Source: Candidatus Moraniibacteriota bacterium (GTDB taxonomy: Bacteria > Patescibacteriota > Minisyncoccia > Moranbacterales > UBA9337). Taken from it: DNA of 35,721 bases. Positions 1 to 8,041 of this stretch are shown here, one piece after another. The notes under the pieces were generated by a model that did no database searches, was not told the origin of the DNA, and was given only the letters and a program-made list of their open reading frames with translations. Location: NCBI GenBank assembly GCA_028695135.1, contig JAQVJM010000006.1, positions 1 to 35,721 on the forward strand, read 5' to 3'. A program made the position numbers and the translations under genes. Numbering within the stretch: position 1 is the first letter of the stretch; the number at the start of each line of letters is the position of its first letter.

Positions 1-1
1 T

Positions 2-904
2 TTTTCATACCTACTTATTAAAAGCTCCAGGGAAACAGTCAAACAAAAAGAAGAGCTTGAAATTTTATCCAAAAAATTGGCCAAGAATAACAGAAAGCTC
101 AAGGAACTTGATGATGCCAAGAATGAATTCATCTCCATCACCGCCCATCAGCTGAGGACTCCGCCGACGGTCATCAAGGGATATATAAATATGGCGCAGG
201 AAGATCCCAACAATAAATTGGACGACGAGACGAGGGATGCTTTGGATAGGGCGCTGATTTCCAACGAAAGACTCATTGATCTTATCGAAGACATCCTTAG
301 CGTTTCTAGGATAGAATCGGGCAAGATGAGATATGAGATGAAGGAGGATCAAGATATAGAGGGAGTATTGGAAGAAATTTACGAGTCTTTTCTTTTACGG
401 GCGCAGGATAAGGGCTTGGAGCTGGTTTTAAGCAATCCGAAAGAACGCTTGCCTAAGATATTTATGGACGGAAAAAAGATCAGGGAAGTCATTTCCAACC
501 TGGTGGACAACGCCATAAAATATACCCGCGAAGGAAAAGTTGAGATTGTAGCTTCGGAAAGGGATGGGAATATCCGCATCGAAGTGAAAGACACGGGCGT
601 GGGAGTTCCTCGAGAAGAAATGCCTTATCTGTTCAAGAAATTTTCCCGGGGAAAAAATCCCGGCCGGCTGGGAGCCGAAGGCACCGGTCTGGGCATATTT
701 GTCGGCAAAAAAATTGTCGAAGACCATGGCGGAAAAATTTGGATCGAGTCCGAGGGAGCTAATAAGGGGTCGACTTTCATAATCGAGCTTCCCGTCAGAG
801 CCGTGGAGCAGGAAGAAAAAAGGATCATTGAGGAAGAAAGGCGGGAAAAAATAAAAGAAGCTCGGCAAGAAAAAGAAGTTGAAAAATTTGTGGAAGAGAT
901 TTAA
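2..904 (+). CDS. Sensor histidine kinase (HisKA + HATPase), truncated at the left window edge
   Basis: The frame is open from base 2 (FSYLLIKSSRETVKQKEELEILSKKLAKNNRK...), so the TTG at 77 is not a convincing start. H-box ITAHQLRTPPTVIKGY, N-box NLVDNAIKYT, G1 DTGVGVP, G2 GTGLGIFVGKKIVEDHGGKIW. Confidence 0.93.
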   Translation, partial: FSYLLIKSSRETVKQKEELEILSKKLAKNNRKLKELDDAKNEFISITAHQLRTPPTVIKGYINMAQEDPNNKLDDETRDALDRALISNERLIDLIEDILSVSRIESGKMRYEMKEDQDIEGVLEEIYESFLLRAQDKGLELVLSNPKERLPKIFMDGKKIREVISNLVDNAIKYTREGKVEIVASERDGNIRIEVKDTGVGVPREEMPYLFKKFSRGKNPGRLGAEGTGLGIFVGKKIVEDHGGKIWIESEGANKGSTFIIELPVRAVEQEEKRIIEEERREKIKEARQEKEVEKFVEEI

Positions 905-918
905 ATAAAAAATAATCA

Positions 919-957
919 CCCGGGCATTTTTTGATTTTTCATCAAAAAATTTACGGG
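919..957. other. Hairpin between histidine kinase and membrane protein genes
   Basis: CCCG-GGC-ATTTTTTGA-TTTTTCA-TCAAAAAAT-TTA-CGGG. 9-bp inner stem and 4-bp outer stem. Confidence 0.5.
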
Positions 958-965
958 ACAAAAAT

Positions 966-1646
966 ATGACAGCCTCAATATCCACCCTGGTTTTTTCTTT
1001 ACTTTCTTTGATCATTGCTTCCGGAATCTTTGGATCTTATCTGGGAAGCGGGAGAAAAAGCAAAAAATTAAAAAGGCTCTACATTTTTTTCGCGCTTTTT
1101 TCCGTCTATCAGTTGTGCTTTTCCTATTTCTTTTTTTTCGACAATCTCTACTTTGCCGCTTGGGCATATAATCTGGCGGTTGTGATTGTTTTTGCGATGA
1201 TTGCCTTGATTTTTGGGATAATTATGGACATATTCGATTTTACCTTGAGCGGCAGGAGGCTGACCTACGCTTTGATAATTTTCGTCGGAGCGTCCGTATC
1301 GGCTGTTCAAATATATGATCTGCACTTTCCCATAGTCGAGGAAGACGGAATTGTAAACTGGAACGCCAATGTCATTGCCGCCCGCGCCACTTCTCTTTCT
1401 GTTTTTTTCGTTTCCTTGACTTGGGTCTACGGAATTTTAAAGAACTTTTCGGCTTTTGAATATTTTTCTCAGAAGGCGAAGGCGATCTTTCTTTCTTCGG
1501 GAGGACTTTTTTTGGGATTATCCGGTCTTACCACTTACCACTCCTACGAAAGAGAGATAGCGATAATATCGCATATTTTTGCTTTTGTCGGAGGCTTCTT
1601 GATTTTGGCCACTCTTTTGATCTACGATAAAAATAAGGAGAAGTGA
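966..1646 (+). CDS. Polytopic membrane protein (about 7 TM, resembles N-terminal sensor modules of 7TM histidine kinases)
   Basis: 226 aa with regularly spaced hydrophobic segments. Lies just downstream of the kinase. Confidence 0.7.
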   Translation: MTASISTLVFSLLSLIIASGIFGSYLGSGRKSKKLKRLYIFFALFSVYQLCFSYFFFFDNLYFAAWAYNLAVVIVFAMIALIFGIIMDIFDFTLSGRRLTYALIIFVGASVSAVQIYDLHFPIVEEDGIVNWNANVIAARATSLSVFFVSLTWVYGILKNFSAFEYFSQKAKAIFLSSGGLFLGLSGLTTYHSYEREIAIISHIFAFVGGFLILATLLIYDKNKEK

Positions 1647-1647
1647 T

Positions 1648-2103
1648 ATGAAAAAAGTGATGGTTTTCGGAACTTTTGATATTTTTCATCCCGGCCATGA
1701 TAATTTTTTAAAGCAAGCCCGAAAGTGTGGGGATTATTTAATAGTTGTAGTAGCCAGGGACGAGACGGTTTTGGCCGTGAAAGGAAGACGGCCATTAAAT
1801 GATGAAAGTTTCCGGATAAAAAAAATCAGGGAGAGCGGATTGGCGGATGAAGTCGTACCGGGAAGATCCTTGGACAAAAAATCGCCCCTCTCCAACCCTC
1901 CTCTCAAGGAGGGGAAGGGGTCATCGAGGCAGTATGAGATTATCAAAAAATTCAGGCCGGATGTGATCTGTCTCGGCTATGACCAGAAATTCTTTGTCGA
2001 CGGGCTGGAGGATAAATTGGAAGAGTTCGGATTGGGCGGAACTGAAATAATAAGATTAAAGCCTTTCAAGCCTGATATTTATAAGTCGTCGAAATTGAGA
2101 TAA
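1648..2103 (+). CDS. Nucleotidyl/cytidylyltransferase family protein, archaeal-type FAD synthase (RibL)-like
   Basis: MKKVMVFGTFDIFHPGHDNFLKQARKCGDYLIVVVARDETVLAVKGRRP: HxGH motif and a RibL-like block. C-terminal RPDVICLGYDQ. Confidence 0.85.
   Translation: MKKVMVFGTFDIFHPGHDNFLKQARKCGDYLIVVVARDETVLAVKGRRPLNDESFRIKKIRESGLADEVVPGRSLDKKSPLSNPPLKEGKGSSRQYEIIKKFRPDVICLGYDQKFFVDGLEDKLEEFGLGGTEIIRLKPFKPDIYKSSKLR
1885..1920. repeat. Palindromic GC-rich element inserted in frame within the cytidylyltransferase ORF
   Basis: CCCCTCTCCAACCCTCCTCTCAAGGAGGGGAAGGGG. Inner stem CCCTCCT/AGGAGGG, outer CCCCT/AGGGG. Encodes SPLSNPPLKEGKGSSRQ between the family-typical ...RSLDKK and YEIIKKFRPD. Confidence 0.75.
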
Positions 2104-2113
2104 AATTTACAAA

Positions 2114-2150
2114 AACGTAGCATGTTAATGCGGTCGTATTTTGTTGCTAC
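2114..2150. repeat. Structured repeat copy R1 (two-step hairpin)
   Basis: AACGTAGCATGTTAATGCGGTCGTATTTTGTTGCTAC. Outer stem GTAGCA/TGCTAC, inner AATGCG-GT-CGTATT with one wobble. 34/37 identical to 2724..2760. Confidence 0.8.
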
Positions 2151-2158
2151 AATATTTT

Positions 2159-2722
2159 ATGCATAAGTTCGGTTCCACGCAAAAGAAGATCATGTTGATA
2201 TTTTTAGGAGGCTTGGCGCTAGGGACGTCCTCATCTCCCCGCCAATATTTTAGGAATCTCCGGCTGATCAGGAAGGAATGGAAGAATATAGATCAGCGCA
2301 CTTTCAATCATTCCATAGCCAGACTCTCTGAGGAGAAATTATTGGAAGAAAAGATCCTTCCGAACGGATCTTTCAAATTGATTCTGACAAAAGAAGGAAG
2401 GCGCCAAGCTGAAATACTCAGCATTCTTGGCAGTTCGATAAAATTCAATAAGCCGAAGCGTTGGGATAAAAAGTGGAGGATCGTCGTTTTTGATATTCCG
2501 GAGAAGGACAGGATTTTTAGAAATATTTTGCGAGGGCATCTTAGGGATCTTGAATTTTATAAGCTTCAAAACAGTGTTTTTGTCTCTCCTTATCCTTTTG
2601 AAAAATCGATTTTAGAATTAGTAGAGGTGTATTCGGCCGGAAAGTATGTTAGAGTTATTGTCGCTACGAATATCGATAATGAAAAAACTATTAAGAATTA
2701 TTTTTTTAGACGCAAAAAATAA
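2159..2722 (+). CDS. PaaX-like / Cas2-fold domain protein
   Basis: ATG at 2159 is preferred, because the ORF-track TTG start at 2141 lies inside repeat R1. N-terminal winged-helix-like region. C-terminal WDKKWRIVVFDIPEKDRIFRNILRGHLRDLEFYKLQNSVFVSPYPFEK is Cas2/PaaX-C-like. Confidence 0.8.
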   Translation: MHKFGSTQKKIMLIFLGGLALGTSSSPRQYFRNLRLIRKEWKNIDQRTFNHSIARLSEEKLLEEKILPNGSFKLILTKEGRRQAEILSILGSSIKFNKPKRWDKKWRIVVFDIPEKDRIFRNILRGHLRDLEFYKLQNSVFVSPYPFEKSILELVEVYSAGKYVRVIVATNIDNEKTIKNYFFRRKK

Positions 2723-2723
2723 T

Positions 2724-2760
2724 AACGTAGCATATTAATGCGGTCGCATTTTGTCGCTAC
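2724..2760. repeat. Structured repeat copy R2 (two-step hairpin)
   Basis: AACGTAGCATATTAATGCGGTCGCATTTTGTCGCTAC. Inner AATGCG-GT-CGCATT perfect, outer GTAGC/GCTAC. Confidence 0.8.
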
Positions 2761-2771
2761 TTTTTTGAGGT

Positions 2772-3371
2772 ATGAAAATAATCAGACTGGATTTGAAAAA
2801 TTTTTCTTCCAAGGATATCGAGACGATTTCTTCCGAATTGAAAAGGGGGAAAGTCTTGGTTCTGCCGACGGATACGATTTACGGATTAAGCGCTTTGGCG
2901 GAAAATAAAGAGGCTGTGGAAAAAATTTATCGGATAAAGAAGAGGGACTGGAATAAGCCCCTGGTCACGGTTATGAAAAACTTCCGTATGCTGAGGGATT
3001 ATTGCTATCTGAGCCGGAGGCAGTATGATTTTTTGAAAAAAGAGCTTTCAAAAACCCGGCCGGTGACGGTCATTCTGAAAGGAAGGAAAAATCTGCCTGA
3101 ATATCTGTCGGACAAAGAAGGGGGAGTTGCCGTGCGGATTCCTGCAGGAAGCGAATTTTTGATGAATATCTTAAAAAAAGTAGGTAGGCCTCTGGTTTCA
3201 ACCAGTCTGAACGTTTCCGGGGAGAAAGAGTTGACGAATCTCAACAGATTGGAAGAATATTTCAAATCTACAAGACCCGAGCTGGCGGTCGATGGGGGAA
3301 AAATTATCGGAAAATCCTCGAAAATTATCGATGTCAGGGAAATAAATGATGCAAAGGTTATCAGAAAATAA
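2772..3371 (+). CDS. tsaC: Sua5/YciO/YrdC family protein, L-threonylcarbamoyladenylate synthase
   Basis: GKVLVLPTDTIYGLSALAENKEAVEKIYRIKKRDWNKPL and the downstream RPVTVILKG...AVRIP...PLVSTSLNVSGE signature. Confidence 0.92.
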   Translation: MKIIRLDLKNFSSKDIETISSELKRGKVLVLPTDTIYGLSALAENKEAVEKIYRIKKRDWNKPLVTVMKNFRMLRDYCYLSRRQYDFLKKELSKTRPVTVILKGRKNLPEYLSDKEGGVAVRIPAGSEFLMNILKKVGRPLVSTSLNVSGEKELTNLNRLEEYFKSTRPELAVDGGKIIGKSSKIIDVREINDAKVIRK

Positions 3372-3409
3372 CGCAGTATCTCATGACGTTCGTTATTTGA
3401 TGCTGCGTT
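3370..3409. repeat. Structured repeat copy R3 (diverged two-step hairpin)
   Basis: AACGCAGTATC...GATGCTGCGTT 11-bp stem with one wobble, inner TGACG-TT-CGTTA. 25/37 ungapped identities to R1 by hand count. Confidence 0.6.
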
Positions 3410-3485
3410 TCTAGGTTCTGAATTATCTGAATTATTAATCACTAAATTATCGAATTTATCTAATCATTTTTTACTACGTATCATT

Positions 3486-4109
3486 ATGCCAAAAAGAAAA
3501 AGACAGCTATTCGTAATCCACGGCGGAATGACTTTCAGAAGCAAGAAAGATTATTTAAATTTTTTGAAAAGCAGGGAAATATCCGTCGAAAGGAAGACAA
3601 AATGGGCCGATGAATATCTGGACAAGAAACTAGGAAAATATTTTGACATAATAAGACCGAGGATGCCTCTTTCGGAGAATGCCAAATATGGGGAATGGAA
3701 GATGAATTTCGAGAGATATTTCCCTTATTTCAAAAACGGCGTTATGCTCATCGGTAATTCGCTCGGCGGGATTTTTTTGGCCAAATATCTTTCCGAAAAC
3801 GGATTTCCCAAAAAAATCTTGTCCGTTTATCTGGTCTGTCCTCCGTTTGACGGCAGTTTGTCGGAGGAGGATCTGGTCGGAGGCTTCAGGCTCAGGTCCG
3901 ATCTGTCGGCGCTGGAAGAAAAGACAAAAAATCTCAATCTGTTTTTTTCAAAAGATGACGACGTGGTTCCGGCCGAGCATGCGGAAAAATATCGCAAAAA
4001 ATTGAAAAATGCCCGAATCTTCATCTATGAAGGGAAAAACGGACATTTTAAAATTTCCGAATTTCCCGAAATAGTGAAAATGATAAAAGAAGAAGCAAAA
4101 ATAAAGTGA
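3486..4109 (+). CDS. Alpha/beta hydrolase (RBBP9/YdeN-like serine hydrolase)
   Basis: LFVIHGGM N-terminus, GNSLGG nucleophile elbow, DDDVVP acid region, NGHF catalytic His region. Confidence 0.8.
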   Translation: MPKRKRQLFVIHGGMTFRSKKDYLNFLKSREISVERKTKWADEYLDKKLGKYFDIIRPRMPLSENAKYGEWKMNFERYFPYFKNGVMLIGNSLGGIFLAKYLSENGFPKKILSVYLVCPPFDGSLSEEDLVGGFRLRSDLSALEEKTKNLNLFFSKDDDVVPAEHAEKYRKKLKNARIFIYEGKNGHFKISEFPEIVKMIKEEAKIK

Positions 4110-4137
4110 TTGAAATTGCCAAGAGAGTTTTTCTTTG

Positions 4138-4155
4138 ATACGATTATTATCGTAT
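4138..4155. other. Hairpin upstream of serS
   Basis: ATACGAT-TATT-ATCGTAT perfect 7-bp stem. Confidence 0.5.
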
Positions 4156-4162
4156 AGTGATT

Positions 4163-4186
4163 AATGTGCAACGCATAGCGCACATT
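4163..4186. other. Second hairpin upstream of serS
   Basis: AATGTGC-AACGCATAGC-GCACATT perfect 7-bp stem. Confidence 0.5.
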
Positions 4187-4188
4187 TC

Positions 4189-4221
4189 ATTCAAAATTCA
4201 TAATTCAAAATTCATAATTCA
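4189..4221. repeat. 14-bp tandem repeat (about 2.4 copies)
   Basis: ATTCAAAATTCATA x2 followed by ATTCA, ending 6 nt before the serS start. Confidence 0.85.
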
Positions 4222-4227
4222 CAAAAA

Positions 4228-5544
4228 ATGTTAGACATAAGATTCATCAGGGAAAATAAAAAGGCTGTAAAGAAGGCCATTGAGGATAAAAATGTCGATT
4301 TGGATCTGGATAAGCTTTTGGATTTGGACAAAAAAAGGGTCAGGGCCCTTCAGAAAATCGAAAAACTTCAGAAAGAAAGAAACCAGCTTAATGATAGAAT
4401 CGCAAAGGCTGAAAATAAAGAGGAAATTATTGCTGAAGGTTCAAAAATAAAAGAGCAGTTGGCCGAGCTCGATCCGGAATATAAAAAAATAAAAGACGAA
4501 TTTGATGATCTGATGGTAAGGGTTCCCACGATTCCTTCCAAAGATACTCCCAAAGGTAAGAGCGACGCGGACAATGTCGAAATTGACAAATGGGGAGAAA
4601 AGACCGAATTCAAATTCAAAGCGAAAGACCACATAGAGCTCGGAAAAGATCTGGATATTTTGGATCTCGAGAGGGGCTCGAAAGTAGGAGGATACCGGGG
4701 TTATTATCTGAAAAATGAAGGAGTTTCTCTGGTTATGGGACTGATGATGTACGCGATAAACAAGATGATTAAAAAAGGTTTTGCGCCGATGATTCCGCCG
4801 ACTCTGGTAAAGGAATTCGCGCTTTTTGGAAGCGGTTATTTCAAAGGGAAGAAATATGACGGAGAGACGGACGAGATCTATCAGGTCGCGACATCGGACA
4901 AAGAAGCTGATGGAAGCGAAAGCAAAGAAAAAAAATTTTTGGTGGGAACCGCCGAGCCGTCGCTTCTGGCTTATTATTCCGATGAACTTCTGGACGAAAA
5001 AGATCTGCCTATAAGGACCTGCGGTTATTCGCAATGCTACAGGAGCGAGATAGGGAGCTATGGAAAAGACACCAAGGGAATGTATCGGGTGCACGAATTC
5101 ATGAAAGTGGAGCAGATCATCGTTTCCAAGGCCGATATCGGAGAAGCCGATGCGCTTCAGCAGGAAATGGTTGGAATTACGAGGGAGATGCATGAGGAGC
5201 TGGGGCTTCCTTACAGGGTTCTTCAGATCTGTACCGGAGATATGGGAGTCGGGAAATACAAGATGTTTGACATAGAAGCCTGGATGCCGGGACTTGAACG
5301 CTGGGGAGAGACCGGAAGCGCTTCCAATTTTTTGGATTGGCAATCGAGACGGCTCAATGTAAAATATGTCGATAAAAAAGGAAAAAAGCAGCATGCTTAT
5401 CTTTTAAATAACACCGCCCTTCCCAGTCCGCGAATCTTTATCGCAATTCTGGAGAATTACCAACAAGCCGACGGAAGCGTGGTCATTCCGGAAGTTCTTC
5501 GCAAATGGATGCCAGGGAATATTGAAAGGATCGAAAGGAAATAG
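4228..5544 (+). CDS. serS: Seryl-tRNA synthetase
   Basis: N-terminal coiled coil MLDIRFIRENKKAVKKAIEDKN. Class II motifs (GTAEPSLLAYYSDELL, YSQCYRSEIGSYGKDTKGMYRVHEFMKVEQ, LNNTALPSPRIFIAILENYQ). Confidence 0.97.
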   Translation: MLDIRFIRENKKAVKKAIEDKNVDLDLDKLLDLDKKRVRALQKIEKLQKERNQLNDRIAKAENKEEIIAEGSKIKEQLAELDPEYKKIKDEFDDLMVRVPTIPSKDTPKGKSDADNVEIDKWGEKTEFKFKAKDHIELGKDLDILDLERGSKVGGYRGYYLKNEGVSLVMGLMMYAINKMIKKGFAPMIPPTLVKEFALFGSGYFKGKKYDGETDEIYQVATSDKEADGSESKEKKFLVGTAEPSLLAYYSDELLDEKDLPIRTCGYSQCYRSEIGSYGKDTKGMYRVHEFMKVEQIIVSKADIGEADALQQEMVGITREMHEELGLPYRVLQICTGDMGVGKYKMFDIEAWMPGLERWGETGSASNFLDWQSRRLNVKYVDKKGKKQHAYLLNNTALPSPRIFIAILENYQQADGSVVIPEVLRKWMPGNIERIERK

Positions 5545-5566
5545 AAGTTAATATTTGAATATATTT

Positions 5567-5604
5567 AAAGGGGTAACGCATCATTATTTACGTTACCTTT
5601 TTTA
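5567..5604 (+). terminator. Probable Rho-independent terminator of serS
   Basis: GGTAACG-catcattattta-CGTTACC followed by TTTTTT. Confidence 0.65.
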
Positions 5605-5876
5605 TTTGTATCTTTTGTGTTTGATCCACACCCTGATTCTACATTGCGCTACCGCTAAAGCTGCGGCGATACGCGGTCGAAGGTGGAAGGAGGTTATTTT
5701 TTAGAGTACAATTAAAACGCCGAGCTATTTCAGTTCCGATACCGCATCGGGGCGAGACAGAAACCGGTGGTGCTAGCAAATATTTTTGATTTTTTTAGAA
5801 GCCTATTAAAAAAACGTAAAATAATGTAGAATGATATAGGAATAAAAATTTCCAATAATTTTTTAAATACAAGAAA

Positions 5877-6290
5877 ATGTTTGGGAAAAATAAAAGAGGA
5901 AATCATAGCAAAGACCCTTTCGGTGACAGGGCGGCTGATAAGATAACGGAAATAATAGGAAGCTGGAAGTTTATAATAATCCAGAGCATCCTTTTGTTTT
6001 TGTGGGTAGCTGTCAATATAGTGGCGTGGATGAGCCATTGGGATCCTTATCCTTTCATCCTTCTTAACTTGGCCTTGAGTTTTCAAGCGGCTTACGCGGC
6101 TCCCATAATAATGATGAGCCAGAACCGCGTGGCTGATAGAGACAGAAAAAAGTGGGAACAGGATCTAGCTACTGACAGGCGGGCGGAAAGGAGGATTATC
6201 GAGTTGCAAAAACAATTAAATGGTATAGAGAGGAACAAGCTGGCAAGGATTTGCCAGGCGGTGGAAAAAAATAATAGAAAAATATTATGA
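5877..6290 (+). CDS. DUF1003 membrane protein
   Basis: FGDRAADKITEIIGSWKFIIIQSILLFLWVAVN ... YPFILLNLALSFQAAYAAPIIMMSQNRVADRDRKK is DUF1003-typical. Confidence 0.88.
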   Translation: MFGKNKRGNHSKDPFGDRAADKITEIIGSWKFIIIQSILLFLWVAVNIVAWMSHWDPYPFILLNLALSFQAAYAAPIIMMSQNRVADRDRKKWEQDLATDRRAERRIIELQKQLNGIERNKLARICQAVEKNNRKIL

Positions 6291-6769
6291 GAGATAAAAG
6301 CGGATCGGAGATGAGTTTTCCGGAAAAAAAAGCGGAAGAATCAGGAGTGAAGACAAGGCTTGAAAGCATCCGTGATTCAGTCGTAAATATCCATGACAAA
6401 TTGATCGAATGCGATAGAACGACGGACAACGCTCTTCCCGAATGTTTTACCGATTTGGTTACGGGAATCGTCATTAATGCGCAAATTATTTCGATGGAAA
6501 ATGGCAAAAATCCTTTTTTGTCAGATGAAGAAATCAAAATTTTAAACGAGCATGCTAAAAATTTAATCGACTTGGAAAAAGAAAGAAGAGAAAAAGTTAA
6601 AATCGAAGGAGGAACGTACAGCGTCTTGAAGAGCGGATCGACGAAAAAAGGAAAAATAGCAAACCCGGAAGAATATGAACCCATATTAATAAAAGCCATC
6701 GAGGAAATGGAATCTTTGAGCAATTATATTTCAAAAATTTTGGAATCCAGGAACGTAAAGGGAGACTAA
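6287..6769 (+). CDS. Hypothetical protein, translationally coupled to DUF1003 (ATGA overlap)
   Basis: 160-aa ORF overlapping the upstream stop by 4 nt. Confidence 0.7.
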   Translation: MRDKSGSEMSFPEKKAEESGVKTRLESIRDSVVNIHDKLIECDRTTDNALPECFTDLVTGIVINAQIISMENGKNPFLSDEEIKILNEHAKNLIDLEKERREKVKIEGGTYSVLKSGSTKKGKIANPEEYEPILIKAIEEMESLSNYISKILESRNVKGD

Positions 6770-6813
6770 TTTATCTCAACAACGGACATTTTTTAATAAT
6801 GTGATCTTTGAAG

Positions 6814-7998
6814 ATGGATAAAAAAATAAAATTTCCAAAAGATTTTTTGTGGGGATCGGCCGTTTCTTCTTATCAAGTTGAGGGATGGAATGATAATTCC
6901 GATTGGTATGAGTGGGAGAAATCCGGAAGGACAAAAGAGAAAAACGGAATAGCTTGCGATTATTGGAATCGGTATAAGGAAGATCATTCTATTATAAGCC
7001 AACTTGGGCAAAACGCTTTTCGCCTGTCTCTGGAATGGTCGAAAATAGAGCCGGAAGAGGGAAAATTTTCCGAGGAAGCCATAAATCACTACAGGGAAAT
7101 TCTGAAAGACTTAAAAAGCCGGGGAATAAAAACGGCCGTTACTCTTTGGCATTGGACTTTGCCGATTTGGCTTTCGAAAGATGGCGGGTGGCACAATTGT
7201 GATACTGTTGATTATTTTGTTCGATTCTGCGAGAGGGTGGTTAAGGATCTCGGAGAGGATATTGACCTCTTTATATTGATGAACGAGCCTAGAATACCTC
7301 TTAACAAAGGATATTTATGGGGCGTTTTCCCCCCAGGGAAAAAGAACCCTTTTCTATATTTCAAGGCCCGAAAGAATATGATAAGGGCTTGCATCAGAAG
7401 TTACGATGCGACAAAAAAAATCAATCCTGACGTAAAAATAGGAATTACTCAATTTACAAATGCTATTTACTATTTAGGTTCATCGAAAATTCTCAAAGGC
7501 ATCAGTAAAATTATAAGCAATCTATACAATTGGAGATTTCAAGACGGGATTGGTGAAAAGCAAGATTTTATTGGAGTTAATTATTATTTTGCAGTAGAAA
7601 CCAGAGTTGGGTATCCGTTTTTTAAGATGATAAATGACAACAAGTTCCCAACAAATATGGGCTGGGGAGTCTTTCCGGATGGACTAAGAGAGGTCTTGGA
7701 AGATGGTTGGAAAAGATACAAAAAGCCAATGTATGTTTTTGAAAACGGAATTGCGATTGACCAAGATGAAGTTCGCGCTGAATTTATCAAAGAACATATA
7801 AAGGCGATTGCGCAGGCGATCAAAAACGGCGCGGATGTAAGAGGATATTTTTATTGGTCTCTTATGGATAATTTTGAATGGAACGAAGGTTTCAAAATGA
7901 AGTTTGGCCTAGTTGAAATCGATCGCAAAACCCTCGAAAGGAAAATCCGCCCAAGCGCTTGGGAATATGCAAAAATCTGCAAAAACGGAGAGTTTTAA
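6814..7998 (+). CDS. Glycoside hydrolase family 1 (beta-glucosidase-like)
   Basis: FPKDFLWGSAVSSYQVEG, acid/base region LMNEP, nucleophile region YVFENG, terminal YFYWSLMDNFEWNEGFKMKFGLVEID. ATG at 6814 preferred over TTG at 6808. Confidence 0.93.
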   Translation: MDKKIKFPKDFLWGSAVSSYQVEGWNDNSDWYEWEKSGRTKEKNGIACDYWNRYKEDHSIISQLGQNAFRLSLEWSKIEPEEGKFSEEAINHYREILKDLKSRGIKTAVTLWHWTLPIWLSKDGGWHNCDTVDYFVRFCERVVKDLGEDIDLFILMNEPRIPLNKGYLWGVFPPGKKNPFLYFKARKNMIRACIRSYDATKKINPDVKIGITQFTNAIYYLGSSKILKGISKIISNLYNWRFQDGIGEKQDFIGVNYYFAVETRVGYPFFKMINDNKFPTNMGWGVFPDGLREVLEDGWKRYKKPMYVFENGIAIDQDEVRAEFIKEHIKAIAQAIKNGADVRGYFYWSLMDNFEWNEGFKMKFGLVEIDRKTLERKIRPSAWEYAKICKNGEF

Positions 7999-8041
7999 AA
8001 ATATTAATAAAATAGAAATAATCGATTAAGAAGCAAAAAGC

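Noticed and set aside
428-1015. 195-aa minus-strand ORF
   Set aside because: Antisense to the histidine kinase. The Phe-rich stretch is the complement of Glu/Lys-rich coding sequence.
2114-2760. R1/R2 plus Cas2-like protein considered as a CRISPR-Cas locus
   Set aside because: There are only two 37-nt repeats separated by a whole gene, with no spacers and no cas1 or effector gene. The protein is a PaaX-like fusion, so a CRISPR system is not supported.
4138-4227. Possible T-box riboswitch upstream of serS
   Set aside because: The leader is too short and lacks recognisable T-box, Stem I or antiterminator sequence.
4441-5394. 317-aa minus-strand ORF
   Set aside because: Antisense to serS, with no recognisable domain or ribosome-binding context.
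5605-5876. Possible SRP RNA or 6S RNA gene
   Set aside because: The diagnostic SRP domain IV motif (GGTCCGGAAGGAAGCAGC-like) and 6S bubble structure were not found.
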